Of a DNA stretch of 64,000 bases, positions 46,886-56,377 are shown piece by piece. The position numbers and the translations under genes are program-made. Origin of the DNA: Chloroflexota bacterium (GTDB lineage Bacteria; Chloroflexota; Anaerolineae; Promineifilales; Promineifilaceae); NCBI GenBank assembly GCA_017993775.1, contig JAGOMA010000014.1:62001-126000 (forward strand), given 5' to 3'. The first letter of the stretch is position 1. Each line of letters opens with the position of its first letter. The notes under the pieces were generated by a model. That model saw only the letters and a program-made list of their open reading frames with translations, did no database searches and was not told the DNA's origin.

Positions 46886-47443
46886 TTTGCTACCATCCTA
46901 TAAAGAGAAAAAACGGCACATCACATTAACTCTACCTTTGCATTTTTTAGAAATAAGACGCAGATTTTTACAGATGGGGCGGATAAACACCGATTTTATA
47001 CCGGTTTAGCCGCGAAAATCTGCTTTATCCGCGTACCATTCATAAATCTGCAAACATAGTGATTAAGAAACAGCAATTCTCAATTTAACCAGAAATGTGT
47101 CATGCTGAGAGTCTGTGCTGAGTCTGCCGAAGCATCCTCCGAGGCATCCCCTTCTTCTGGTGGAGCGGGATGCTTTGTTCCGAAGACTCTGCTCAACATG
47201 ACAGTTCAGCGTCGAGTGCAAATAAATTACCTTGTTCGCACGAATGCCTGATCTAAATTGAAAATTACTGATTAAGAAAGGCTGCGGTGTAAAGAACGAT
47301 CAGGGACATATTCGGGCTTTGGGGATTTTGTTGAGCTGGTGTGTTTAACGTGATGGACGCAACGCCCCCCGTTTACCTATCACGCGCCGAGCCAGCCAAC
47401 CGCGAAATGCCTAAAACCCCGTTGTTGGTGGAGAAATGGATTA
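46886..47443. other. 558-nt gene-free region with repeats
   Basis: Contains a decayed GGCGGATAAAC-type repeat (about 46960-47045), the TGTCATGCTGAG inverted element (47098-47203) and unique AT-rich DNA to 47443 with GATTAAGAAA twice (47061, 47270). No gene, tRNA or promoter was convincingly seen. Confidence 0.5.
47098..47203. repeat. Inverted-repeat element TGTCATGCTGAG...CTCAACATGACA
   Basis: Terminal arms 47098-47109 and 47192-47203 match at 11 of 12 positions; the interior has further symmetry (CCGAAGCATCC and GGGATGC, GTTCCGAAGAC). It resembles a miniature mobile or palindromic dispersed unit. A degenerate relative lies at about 16280-16355. Confidence 0.5.
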
Positions 47444-48010
47444 TCAACCCATAGGCGACCAATCCTTTCGCAGCAGCGAAAACAGAAACAGGTCATGAAA
47501 CGCCTGCCGCCAATAGCCATATTCACGCATTAACCCTTCGTTGACGAAACCCAATTTTTCCAGCAGGGAGATGGATGGCGTGTTTTCCGGCACGACAAAG
47601 GCTTCCAGGCGATTGAGGGCCACGACAACAAAACTGAAATCGATCACGGCCGTTAACGCCTCCGTCATCAACCCTTGCCGCCAATGGGGCCGGGCCAATT
47701 CATACCCGATGGTCGCCTGGAAATATTTTGGCCGCCAGTTCATCAAACCCACGGTGCCAAGCAGAATATCGTCATGTTTGCGGGTGATGGCCCAGCGGAG
47801 CGAGCGGCCCTTGAGGTAACTCTGACGAATCGCGGCAATACGCTGGGCGGCTTCCTCAGCGGCCGTATACGTTTCCAGCCCGTAATAACGCGTCACTTCC
47901 TCGTCAGAAAAAATGGCGTAAACGGCCGTCACGTCAGACGGCCGTACCGCCCGCAGCAGCAACCGCTCCGTTTCCAACACCGGAAACTCATCAAAAACAG
48001 ATTCACTCAT
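47444..48010 (-). CDS. GNAT acetyltransferase, RimJ/RimL type
   Basis: 188 residues. LETERLLLRAVRPSDVTAVYAIFSDEEVTRYYG is the RimJ/L N-terminal hallmark; acetyl-CoA site region YELARPHWRQGLMTEAL, then ALNRLEAFVVPENTPSISLLEKLGFVNEG. It N-acetylates a protein N-terminus or small molecule. An in-frame ATG at 48097 would extend it by 29 residues and overlap the Lrp-type gene (ATGA), but that extension is coded by an inverted repeat (48038-48083), so the ATG at 48010 is preferred. Confidence 0.85.
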   Translation of the reverse strand: MSESVFDEFPVLETERLLLRAVRPSDVTAVYAIFSDEEVTRYYGLETYTAAEEAAQRIAAIRQSYLKGRSLRWAITRKHDDILLGTVGLMNWRPKYFQATIGYELARPHWRQGLMTEALTAVIDFSFVVVALNRLEAFVVPENTPSISLLEKLGFVNEGLMREYGYWRQAFHDLFLFSLLRKDWSPMG

Positions 48011-48037
48011 GTAGAAAAACCGGGATTCTCGTTCGGC

Positions 48038-48083
48038 GGAGACTGGGGAGTGAAGATTTTGCGCTCTCCACTCCTCAATCTCC
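48038..48083. repeat. Imperfect inverted repeat GGAGACTGGGGAGTG
   Basis: Arms at 48038-48052 and 48069-48083 pair at 13 of 15 positions with a 16-nt loop. It lies between the RAM-domain gene and the GNAT start and argues against the longer GNAT N-terminus. Confidence 0.6.
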
Positions 48084-48093
48084 CTCCTCAAAC

Positions 48094-48372
48094 TCATTCC
48101 AACCCAATCGAGAACATCGCCGCCAAATCATGCTCCGAAAACACGCGGAACGCAATCAACGTCTCAGAATTAGTGATGCCCGGCACGCTGTGCATCCGCT
48201 CCGTCACCAATTGGGCCATCGTGTCGTTATCCTGCACCCGAATAATAGCCACCAAATCAAACCGCCCGCCCACGGAGAACACTTCACTGATGCCCTTCAA
48301 CTCGGCCAGCCGCGCCCCGACCTCGTTCACCTGCCCAGGTTCCACATTCAGTAATACCACCGCACTAACCAT
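48094..48372 (-). CDS. Stand-alone Lrp/AsnC ligand-binding (RAM) domain protein
   Basis: 92 residues: AVVLLNVEPGQVNEVGARLAELKGISEVFSVGGRFDLVAIIRVQDN and ITNSETLIAFRVF match the RAM domain of Lrp/AsnC regulators, which binds amino acids and forms ring-shaped oligomers. There is no helix-turn-helix, so it cannot bind DNA by itself; it may modulate a full-length Lrp protein by mixed assembly. ATG at 48372 with GGAAGG upstream. The stop overlaps a possible long GNAT start. Confidence 0.88.
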   Translation of the reverse strand: MVSAVVLLNVEPGQVNEVGARLAELKGISEVFSVGGRFDLVAIIRVQDNDTMAQLVTERMHSVPGITNSETLIAFRVFSEHDLAAMFSIGLE

Positions 48373-48398
48373 TGCTTACCTTCCTTCCTATTATTCAG

Positions 48399-48453
48399 AC
48401 CCGAAGGGTTTGCTCCTGAGAAGCCAGATTATCTGGACCTAGACCTCTAGGGT
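48399..48453. repeat. 56-bp dispersed hairpin element, copy C (diverged)
   Basis: Begins ACCCGAAGGGTTTGCTCCTGAGAA, matching copies A and B at the 5' arm, then GATTATCTGG in the middle and CTCTAGGGT at the end (55 bp). It lies in the roughly 300-nt gap before aconitase. Arms no longer pair perfectly. Confidence 0.6.
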
Positions 48454-48563
48454 CTTCCCAAAGAGACCTGAACTGTTACCCTTTCTTCATTAACTGCACC
48501 ATTGACTGCCTGTTCCCTCATTATAACCCTATAAACGGCCGTTTCCCCAATCTCCATTTTGGC

Positions 48564-48569
48564 TATAAT
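48564..48569 (+). promoter_or_regulatory. Possible -10 element upstream of aconitase
   Basis: TATAAT 103 nt before the aconitase ATG, in ggcTATAATaaag. No good -35 box was found at 16-18 nt (GTTTCC is poor), so support is limited. Confidence 0.3.
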
Positions 48570-48671
48570 AAAGCCTGCAAGGGGTAGCCCCCTGATATTT
48601 GACATGATTTCCCAGGAAAGCGACAACACACAGTTCAACCCGCAATCCGCAATTTCACAACGAGGTGACTT

Positions 48672-51356
<2,685 letters not shown>

Positions 51357-51388
51357 CAAGCCGCTTTTAGCGGCGTGCGGCGCGATCC

Positions 51389-51421
51389 AGACCCTAAGGG
51401 TTTCAGAAACCCTTAGGGTCT
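51389..51421. terminator. Perfect hairpin AGACCCTAAGGGTTT, relative of the 56-bp element
   Basis: 15-bp arms (51389-51403 and 51407-51421) with a 3-nt loop. It retains the GACCC-AAGGGTTT ends of the dispersed element but no middle. It lies between aconitase and the lipoprotein gene and could terminate the former, though no long T-run follows. Confidence 0.55.
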
Positions 51422-51436
51422 CATTGTGAGGACTAT

Positions 51437-52582
51437 ATGCGTAAATGGAGTTTGTTTTTTCTTCTCAGCTTATTGGTTTTAGCCGCCTGTGGGCGCAACC
51501 GCGACGGCGCGCCGCCCGAAACAGGGCCTGAAGCTTTTTTTAGCGCCAATCTGCTGCGCAACGGCGTGTATGAGACCACGGCCGTTAAAAACCCCGCCCT
51601 CCCCAAATGGCAGTTTGCCGCCGGGGAATGGGTCTTCACCGCCCCCGCCGTTGTAGAAAACACCGTCTACTTCGGCAGTTACGATGGCAATTTATTTGCC
51701 GCTGACGCCGCCACCGGCGCGGAGACGTGGCGCACCGCCATCGGCACGCCCGGCGAACCGATCATTTCCTCGCCGGCCGTCTCCGGCAGCGTCGTGTATG
51801 TTGGCGGCATGGATGGCAACTTATACGCCATCAACCGCGCCGATGGCCAGGAACTGTGGCGCTTTTCCACCCAGGGCAGCATCACCGCGTCGCCGGCCAT
51901 CGCCAATGGGTTGGCTTATATCGGCAGCGAAGACGGCAACCTGTACGCCATCAACGTGAACGACGGGCAGGAAGCATGGCATGTGGAAACCGGCAGCCCA
52001 ATTTCCTTCGAGGCGGCCATCGCCGACAATGTGGTTTATTTTGGCAACGGCGCGGGGGTGCTAACGGCCGTTAAAGCCATCAACGGCGAGAAAGCCTGGG
52101 AATTCCCCTTGCCCAACACCAGCTTTACAGCCGGTCCGGCCCTGGGCGATGGGGTGATCTATTACCCCATTACCACCGAAATGCTCACCGGCGAGTTAAT
52201 TGCCGTGGACATGGCCAGCCAACAACTGCGCTGGCGCTTCCCCATGACCTCTGAAGCGTATTCTTCGCCGGCCATCTGGAACGGCCTGGTCTATCTGACC
52301 AATCTGGACGGCAAGTTATATGCCGTGGAAGAAAATACGGGGCAGGAACGGTGGAATTTTGCCACCTCGGGCAGCGTTTTTTCCTCTCCGGCCATTGCCG
52401 ATGGCATTGTCTATTTTGGCAGTTGGGACCAGAATTTGTATGCGGTAAACGGCCGTAACGGCCAACAGACCTGGCTTTTCACCACCGGCGGCGGCGTCTC
52501 GTCGCCCACCATCGCCGACGGCGTGGTCTACGTAGGCAGCGACAACGGCGCTTTGTACGCCATCCCGGAAGCGGAAAAGTAG
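51437..52582 (+). CDS. PQQ-type beta-propeller lipoprotein
   Basis: 381 residues. Signal peptide with lipobox LLVLAACGR (Cys about residue 19), so it is anchored outside the membrane. The rest is seven or so blades with the repeating D/N-G-Q-E-x-W and V(V)YFGS(Y/W)DGNLYA(V/I) pattern seen in BamB and PQQ-binding-like propellers. No dehydrogenase residues are evident, so it is more likely a protein-protein scaffold than an enzyme. ATG follows GTGAGG. The next gene starts about 60 nt on, after a repeat. Confidence 0.88.
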   Translation: MRKWSLFFLLSLLVLAACGRNRDGAPPETGPEAFFSANLLRNGVYETTAVKNPALPKWQFAAGEWVFTAPAVVENTVYFGSYDGNLFAADAATGAETWRTAIGTPGEPIISSPAVSGSVVYVGGMDGNLYAINRADGQELWRFSTQGSITASPAIANGLAYIGSEDGNLYAINVNDGQEAWHVETGSPISFEAAIADNVVYFGNGAGVLTAVKAINGEKAWEFPLPNTSFTAGPALGDGVIYYPITTEMLTGELIAVDMASQQLRWRFPMTSEAYSSPAIWNGLVYLTNLDGKLYAVEENTGQERWNFATSGSVFSSPAIADGIVYFGSWDQNLYAVNGRNGQQTWLFTTGGGVSSPTIADGVVYVGSDNGALYAIPEAEK

Positions 52583-52585
52583 GAA

Positions 52586-52634
52586 TTGAGGCGTGAGGCG
52601 TGTTTTGGTCACGCATCACGTATCACGCCTCGAG
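52586..52634. repeat. Inverted CGTGAGGCGTG/CACGCATCACG repeat
   Basis: GAGGCGTGAGGCGTG pairs in part with CACGCATCACGTATCACGCCTC across a short loop, between the lipoprotein and beta-lactamase-fold genes. It is related to the CACGCAT tandem at 53497-53552. Confidence 0.5.
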
Positions 52635-52643
52635 AAAAACTCT

Positions 52644-53489
52644 ATGTCCACCATACTCTCAGCTATTGAACAGGCGGCCACGGGCTTTAACGGCCGTTTC
52701 GCCCTCGCCGCCCTGAACCTGCAAACCAACGAATCCATCCGCTTGCGCGCCGACGACGTGTACCCCACCGCCAGCGTCATCAAACTGCCGGTGCTGCTCA
52801 CCCTCATGCAGCAGGTAGAAGATGGCCTCACCGACCTGAATGCGCCGCTCATGCTGCGCCGCGCCGACAAAATCGGCGGCAGCGGCGTGCTGCAGCACCT
52901 CTCCCCCGGCCTGACCATGCCCGTCCGCGACTGGGCGTTTTTGATGATGAGCGTCAGCGACAATCTGGCGACCAATGTGATGATCGATCATGTGGGATTG
53001 GACGCCGTGAACGCATGGCTGGATAAAAACGATTACCCCGACGTGCGCCTCCACCGCAAAATCGACTTCGACGAAATCGCCAAAGACCAGCGCAACCTGG
53101 GCACCGCCTCGCCGGAGAGCCTGACGCGAATGATCACGGCCGTTTTCCGCCGCCAACACGTTTCCCCCACCACCTGCGACGAAATGCTGCGCCTGATGGA
53201 CGGGGTTGGCTCAGATCGGGTTGGCCGCTATCTGCCGCTGTCGCCCTACAGCACAGACGAACCGGAAGAAGACAAACTGCATCTGGCAGGCAAAACGGGA
53301 TCGTTTACAGGGCTGCGGGCGCAAACGGCCGTCATCTGGCGCGGTTCCTGGCAAACACAACAAGCCTTCGCCCTCACCGTCATGACCGCCGACGACCCCG
53401 CCCCCGAACGCTGGTCCCCCGACTCCCCCGGCGTACTGCTCATTGGCCGCATCGCCAAAATCCTCTACGACGACATGCTTGGGAAATGA
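52644..53489 (+). CDS. Class A beta-lactamase-fold serine hydrolase
   Basis: 281 residues. SxxK site in TASVIKLPVLLTLMQ, SDN in MSVSDNLATNVMID and KTG in LAGKTGSFTGLR, in the normal order and spacing of the penicillin-binding fold. No signal peptide is visible, and the omega-loop ExxLN of true class A enzymes is not evident (the region reads IDFDEIAKDQRNLG), so antibiotic hydrolysis should not be assumed; a peptidase or esterase role is possible. ATG at 52644; the longer frame from 52593 is repeat-derived. Confidence 0.75.
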   Translation: MSTILSAIEQAATGFNGRFALAALNLQTNESIRLRADDVYPTASVIKLPVLLTLMQQVEDGLTDLNAPLMLRRADKIGGSGVLQHLSPGLTMPVRDWAFLMMSVSDNLATNVMIDHVGLDAVNAWLDKNDYPDVRLHRKIDFDEIAKDQRNLGTASPESLTRMITAVFRRQHVSPTTCDEMLRLMDGVGSDRVGRYLPLSPYSTDEPEEDKLHLAGKTGSFTGLRAQTAVIWRGSWQTQQAFALTVMTADDPAPERWSPDSPGVLLIGRIAKILYDDMLGK

Positions 53490-53496
53490 GAATGAT

Positions 53497-53552
53497 GCGT
53501 GATGCGTGACCCTCTTGATCACGCATCACGCATCACGCATCACGCATCACAA
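53497..53552. repeat. CACGCAT heptamer tandem repeat with inverted arm
   Basis: GATGCGTGATGCGTGA, a short spacer, then about four consecutive copies of the 7-mer CACGCAT and a partial one. It can form a long hairpin between the two convergent genes. A related block lies at 52586-52634. Confidence 0.7.
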
Positions 53553-53561
53553 ACCAAATCC

Positions 53562-55619
53562 TCAAAACCCCACCAACCAATCCATCTTCTCACGAATTTT
53601 TTCCACGCCGGGGACCACGGCCGTCATCAACCCCGTGTTAAACGGCACCGGGCAGGACGGCGCCGTCACCCGCTGAATGGGCGCGTCCAGGTCCAGCAGC
53701 GCCTCCTGAGCAATCGTCGCCGCGATCTCCGCGCCAAAGCCGCCCAGGCCAATATCCTCGTGGACGATAAGCACTTTGGACGTTTTGCGCACCGACGCCA
53801 GCACCATTTCCTGGTCCCAGGGAACCAGCGTGCGCAGATCAATGATTTCTATCGCCGCCGCCAATTCCTGCGCCGCCAGTTCGCAGCGCTCCACCATCGC
53901 CCCCCACGTCACCACCGTCAGGTCGTCGCCAGTTGTCACCAGCCGCCCCCGGCCAAAGGGCAGCACAAACTCGTCGCCGGGATACGGCCGTCTGCCCCAG
54001 GCCGCATCCAACAAATAGCGATGCTCAAAAAAGATGACCGGATCGTTGCCGCGCAGCGCCGCCCGCAGCAGCCCCACCGTGTCTTCAGCGTTCGATGGGG
54101 CCGCCAGCAGCCAGCCAGGCTGGTGGGCAAACATCACCTCACTGGTCACGCTGTGCCAGGGATCGCCAATTTTGCGGTAGCCGCCAGGAATGCGCACCAC
54201 GATGGGCGCGGCAAACTTGTTGGCGCTGCGCCAGCGAATCGTGCCGCAGTTGTTGAGCTGCTCGGTCGCCGGATCGGCGTACTTGCGGAACTGAATTTCG
54301 GGCACGGGAACCAGTCCCGCCAGGGCCATGCCCACCGCCCGCCCGATGATGCCCTCCTCAGACAGGCTGGTGTCGAACACGCGATTGGGGCCATATTGGG
54401 CTTGCAGCCCCAAGGTGGCGGCATGAACACCGCCCTTCAAGCCCACATCCTCGCCAAAGATCAGGCAGCGTGGATTCAGCGCCAGCTCCACATCCAGCGT
54501 GCGCCGGATGGCCTCGATGACGTTGATGCGGCGCGGATCGGCCGGTTGCGGCACGGCCGTTCCCCCCGGCAGCACAATTCCCTCGCTTACCAATCCGCCA
54601 GCCTGCTGTGGAAAGCCCGGTTCGGACAACACAAAGCGGGTCACGCTGGATGGTTCGGCGGGCGGCGTGGCTTCGGCGGTGCGACGGGCGGTTTGCACGG
54701 CCGTTTCCGCCTCCTGCTGCAAATTTGCCCAGCCCGCCTCGTCCAGCAGCGCGGGAACCAGATACGCCTTCAGCGCCGGAATCGGGTCGCGCGCCCTTTC
54801 CGCCTCGCGCTCAGCGCCCGATTTATACGCCTGGTTGTCGACGCTGGAATGGCCGGACAGGCGCGGCACGCGCAGGCGCAGCAGGCCGGGCCGCCGGTTT
54901 TGGCGCACAAAAGTGACGGCCGTTTCCACCAACACGGCCGTTTCCGCCGGATTCGTGCCGCTGCCATCCCAAATTTGCACATTGTGAAAGGCGGCCAGAT
55001 TCTGGGCGACGTTGCGCCCCGGCGTCTGGTGGTCGCCGGTCACGGAGATGGCATAGTCGTTGTCCTCGATGACTAAGAGCAGGGGCAGGCTCTGTGTGGT
55101 CGCTATGGTCAACGCGCTCCAGAAGCCGTTGCTGGCCACAGAGCCATCGCCGCCAAACACGACGGCAATGCTTGCCTGCACATCCTCGCCCAACACTTCC
55201 TGCCGGTAGGTGATGGCTTGCGCCCAGCCCGCGCCCGGCGTGTACTGCGAGCCGACATCGGCGGCATTGGGCAGCACCAGGGCGCGATTACGCCGGGGCA
55301 GATTGAAGACCACGCCCACGTCACGGCCGTCGCTGAGGCCGCCGCAGCGGGCCATGTCGGCGGTGAGCGCTTCTTCTAAAGTTAGCCCGGAGCCGAGGAG
55401 GAACGGCCGTGAGCGGTAATAGACGCTGGCGGCGTCATACGGCCGTGTCAACAACTGGCTGATGAGCAGTTGGCCCAATTCATGCCCGCGCGCCGAAAAC
55501 TGGTAGGTAACCAGGCCGGAGGGCGTCAGTTCATTTTCTTCTAGTTCGTCCATGATACGCGAAGCCAGCGCCAGCCGCGCCACTTCACGCCAGTCAAAGG
55601 CGGGATGTAGATCGCTCAA
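53562..55619 (-). CDS. Fused alpha-beta E1 component of a 2-oxo acid dehydrogenase
   Basis: 685 residues. The N-terminal half is E1 alpha: ThDP site GGDGSVASNGFWSALTIATT, ending in LLLVIEDNDYAIS. The C-terminal half is E1 beta: RRINVIEAIRRTLDVEL, FGEDVGLKGGVHAAT, DTSLSEEGIIGRAVGMALAGL, with the beta-transketolase C-terminal GGFGAEIAATIA. It decarboxylates pyruvate or a branched-chain 2-oxo acid and passes the acyl group to E2 lipoate. E2 and E3 genes are not in the window. The TTG start at 55619 follows GGAGG by seven nt. Confidence 0.9.
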   Translation of the reverse strand: MSDLHPAFDWREVARLALASRIMDELEENELTPSGLVTYQFSARGHELGQLLISQLLTRPYDAASVYYRSRPFLLGSGLTLEEALTADMARCGGLSDGRDVGVVFNLPRRNRALVLPNAADVGSQYTPGAGWAQAITYRQEVLGEDVQASIAVVFGGDGSVASNGFWSALTIATTQSLPLLLVIEDNDYAISVTGDHQTPGRNVAQNLAAFHNVQIWDGSGTNPAETAVLVETAVTFVRQNRRPGLLRLRVPRLSGHSSVDNQAYKSGAEREAERARDPIPALKAYLVPALLDEAGWANLQQEAETAVQTARRTAEATPPAEPSSVTRFVLSEPGFPQQAGGLVSEGIVLPGGTAVPQPADPRRINVIEAIRRTLDVELALNPRCLIFGEDVGLKGGVHAATLGLQAQYGPNRVFDTSLSEEGIIGRAVGMALAGLVPVPEIQFRKYADPATEQLNNCGTIRWRSANKFAAPIVVRIPGGYRKIGDPWHSVTSEVMFAHQPGWLLAAPSNAEDTVGLLRAALRGNDPVIFFEHRYLLDAAWGRRPYPGDEFVLPFGRGRLVTTGDDLTVVTWGAMVERCELAAQELAAAIEIIDLRTLVPWDQEMVLASVRKTSKVLIVHEDIGLGGFGAEIAATIAQEALLDLDAPIQRVTAPSCPVPFNTGLMTAVVPGVEKIREKMDWLVGF

Positions 55620-55640
55620 TTGTCATCCTCCATTTGGAAT

Positions 55641-56045
55641 TTACGGTGTTTGTACGCGGATTACGGCCGTGCCTCGCGCTAATTGTTCATGATCAAGGGT
55701 GATCAGCGTCTGGTTTAGCTGCTGCGCTAACGCCACATAAACCGCATCACAGCCGCGAATCTGCGCCGAGATAGCCACGGCTGTCGCCTGTTCTGCCAGA
55801 GCCAACGAGATGGGAACCAATTCAAACAAACCGCCCTGGCCCAGGAGTTGAATAACTTGCCGGGCCAACGCCGGGTCGCCTTTGGCCCGGCTGAGGGCTG
55901 CAGCAACTTCCGCCAAAACGATAACCGGGGCGACGAGTGGCTCCGCAACGGCCGTCGCCTGAACCAGCCACTCACGGCTGGCGGCATGATGGGGTTCGTT
56001 GGCGCTGAAAAGGGCCACGACGACGCTGGCATCCAGGACAGCCAT
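55641..56045 (-). CDS. PIN-domain toxin, VapC-like
   Basis: 134 residues. PIN acidic residues: Asp5 in AVLDASVVVALF, Glu in VLAEVAAAL, Asp in GCDAVYVALAQQ and Asp in LITLDHEQL. PIN toxins are Mg2+-dependent RNases cutting tRNA or rRNA. The ATG overlaps the antitoxin stop (TGATG), the normal coupling. It lies 21 nt upstream of the E1 gene on the same strand, so read-through into E1 is possible. Confidence 0.9.
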   Translation of the reverse strand: MAVLDASVVVALFSANEPHHAASREWLVQATAVAEPLVAPVIVLAEVAAALSRAKGDPALARQVIQLLGQGGLFELVPISLALAEQATAVAISAQIRGCDAVYVALAQQLNQTLITLDHEQLARGTAVIRVQTP

Positions 56046-56317
56046 CAGCCGCGCCTCTGCTCGGCGACGAGTTCAACGGCCGTTTGCGCCACATGCCAAT
56101 CGGCGGCTATTTCCACCGCCAATTGGTCCATTTTGGTTAAAAATTCGGCCGTTTCCAACTGCCGCAGCGCTTCTTCGTCCGCTTCGGTGATTGGGCGCAG
56201 CATTGCTACCGGTTTGCCGTGCAGGGTGATGACATATTCCGCCATGTCCTCACGAACGGCCCGGACAATTTGTGATGTTTGATTTTTCAATTCGCGCACG
56301 CCAATTTTTTCCGCCAT
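56045..56317 (-). CDS. Phd/YefM-type antitoxin
   Basis: 90 residues: MAEKIGVRELKNQTSQIVRAV is the Phd N-terminal DNA-binding/dimer part, then EYVITLHGKPVAMLRPI. The C-terminal half is helical and would wrap the toxin. The ATG at 56317 has GAGGGT upstream, so the longer frame to 56374 is not used. Such pairs are usually autoregulated by the antitoxin at its own promoter. It starts 61 nt after the stop of the membrane AAA protein, on the same strand. Confidence 0.88.
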   Translation of the reverse strand: MAEKIGVRELKNQTSQIVRAVREDMAEYVITLHGKPVAMLRPITEADEEALRQLETAEFLTKMDQLAVEIAADWHVAQTAVELVAEQRRG

Positions 56318-56377
56318 TTTGGTACCCTCAGGTGTTGATGGCCACAGTGTAGCCACAAAATCTGGCAGCGTCAATCG

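Noticed and set aside
48011-48097. Longer GNAT N-terminus overlapping the RAM-domain gene
   Set aside because: The extension is encoded by an inverted repeat and the family N-terminus begins after the ATG at 48010.
52644-53489. Acquired antibiotic-resistance beta-lactamase
   Set aside because: No signal peptide and no clear omega-loop glutamate motif; only the general serine hydrolase fold is supported.
53497-53552. CACGCAT tandem as replication iterons or CRISPR
   Set aside because: Only about four copies, no DnaA boxes, rep gene or spacers; it is placed between convergent genes.
53499-55076. 525-residue plus-strand frame opposite the fused E1 gene
   Set aside because: Antisense shadow; begins in the CACGCAT repeat and is Arg/His/Gln-rich with no recognisable domain.
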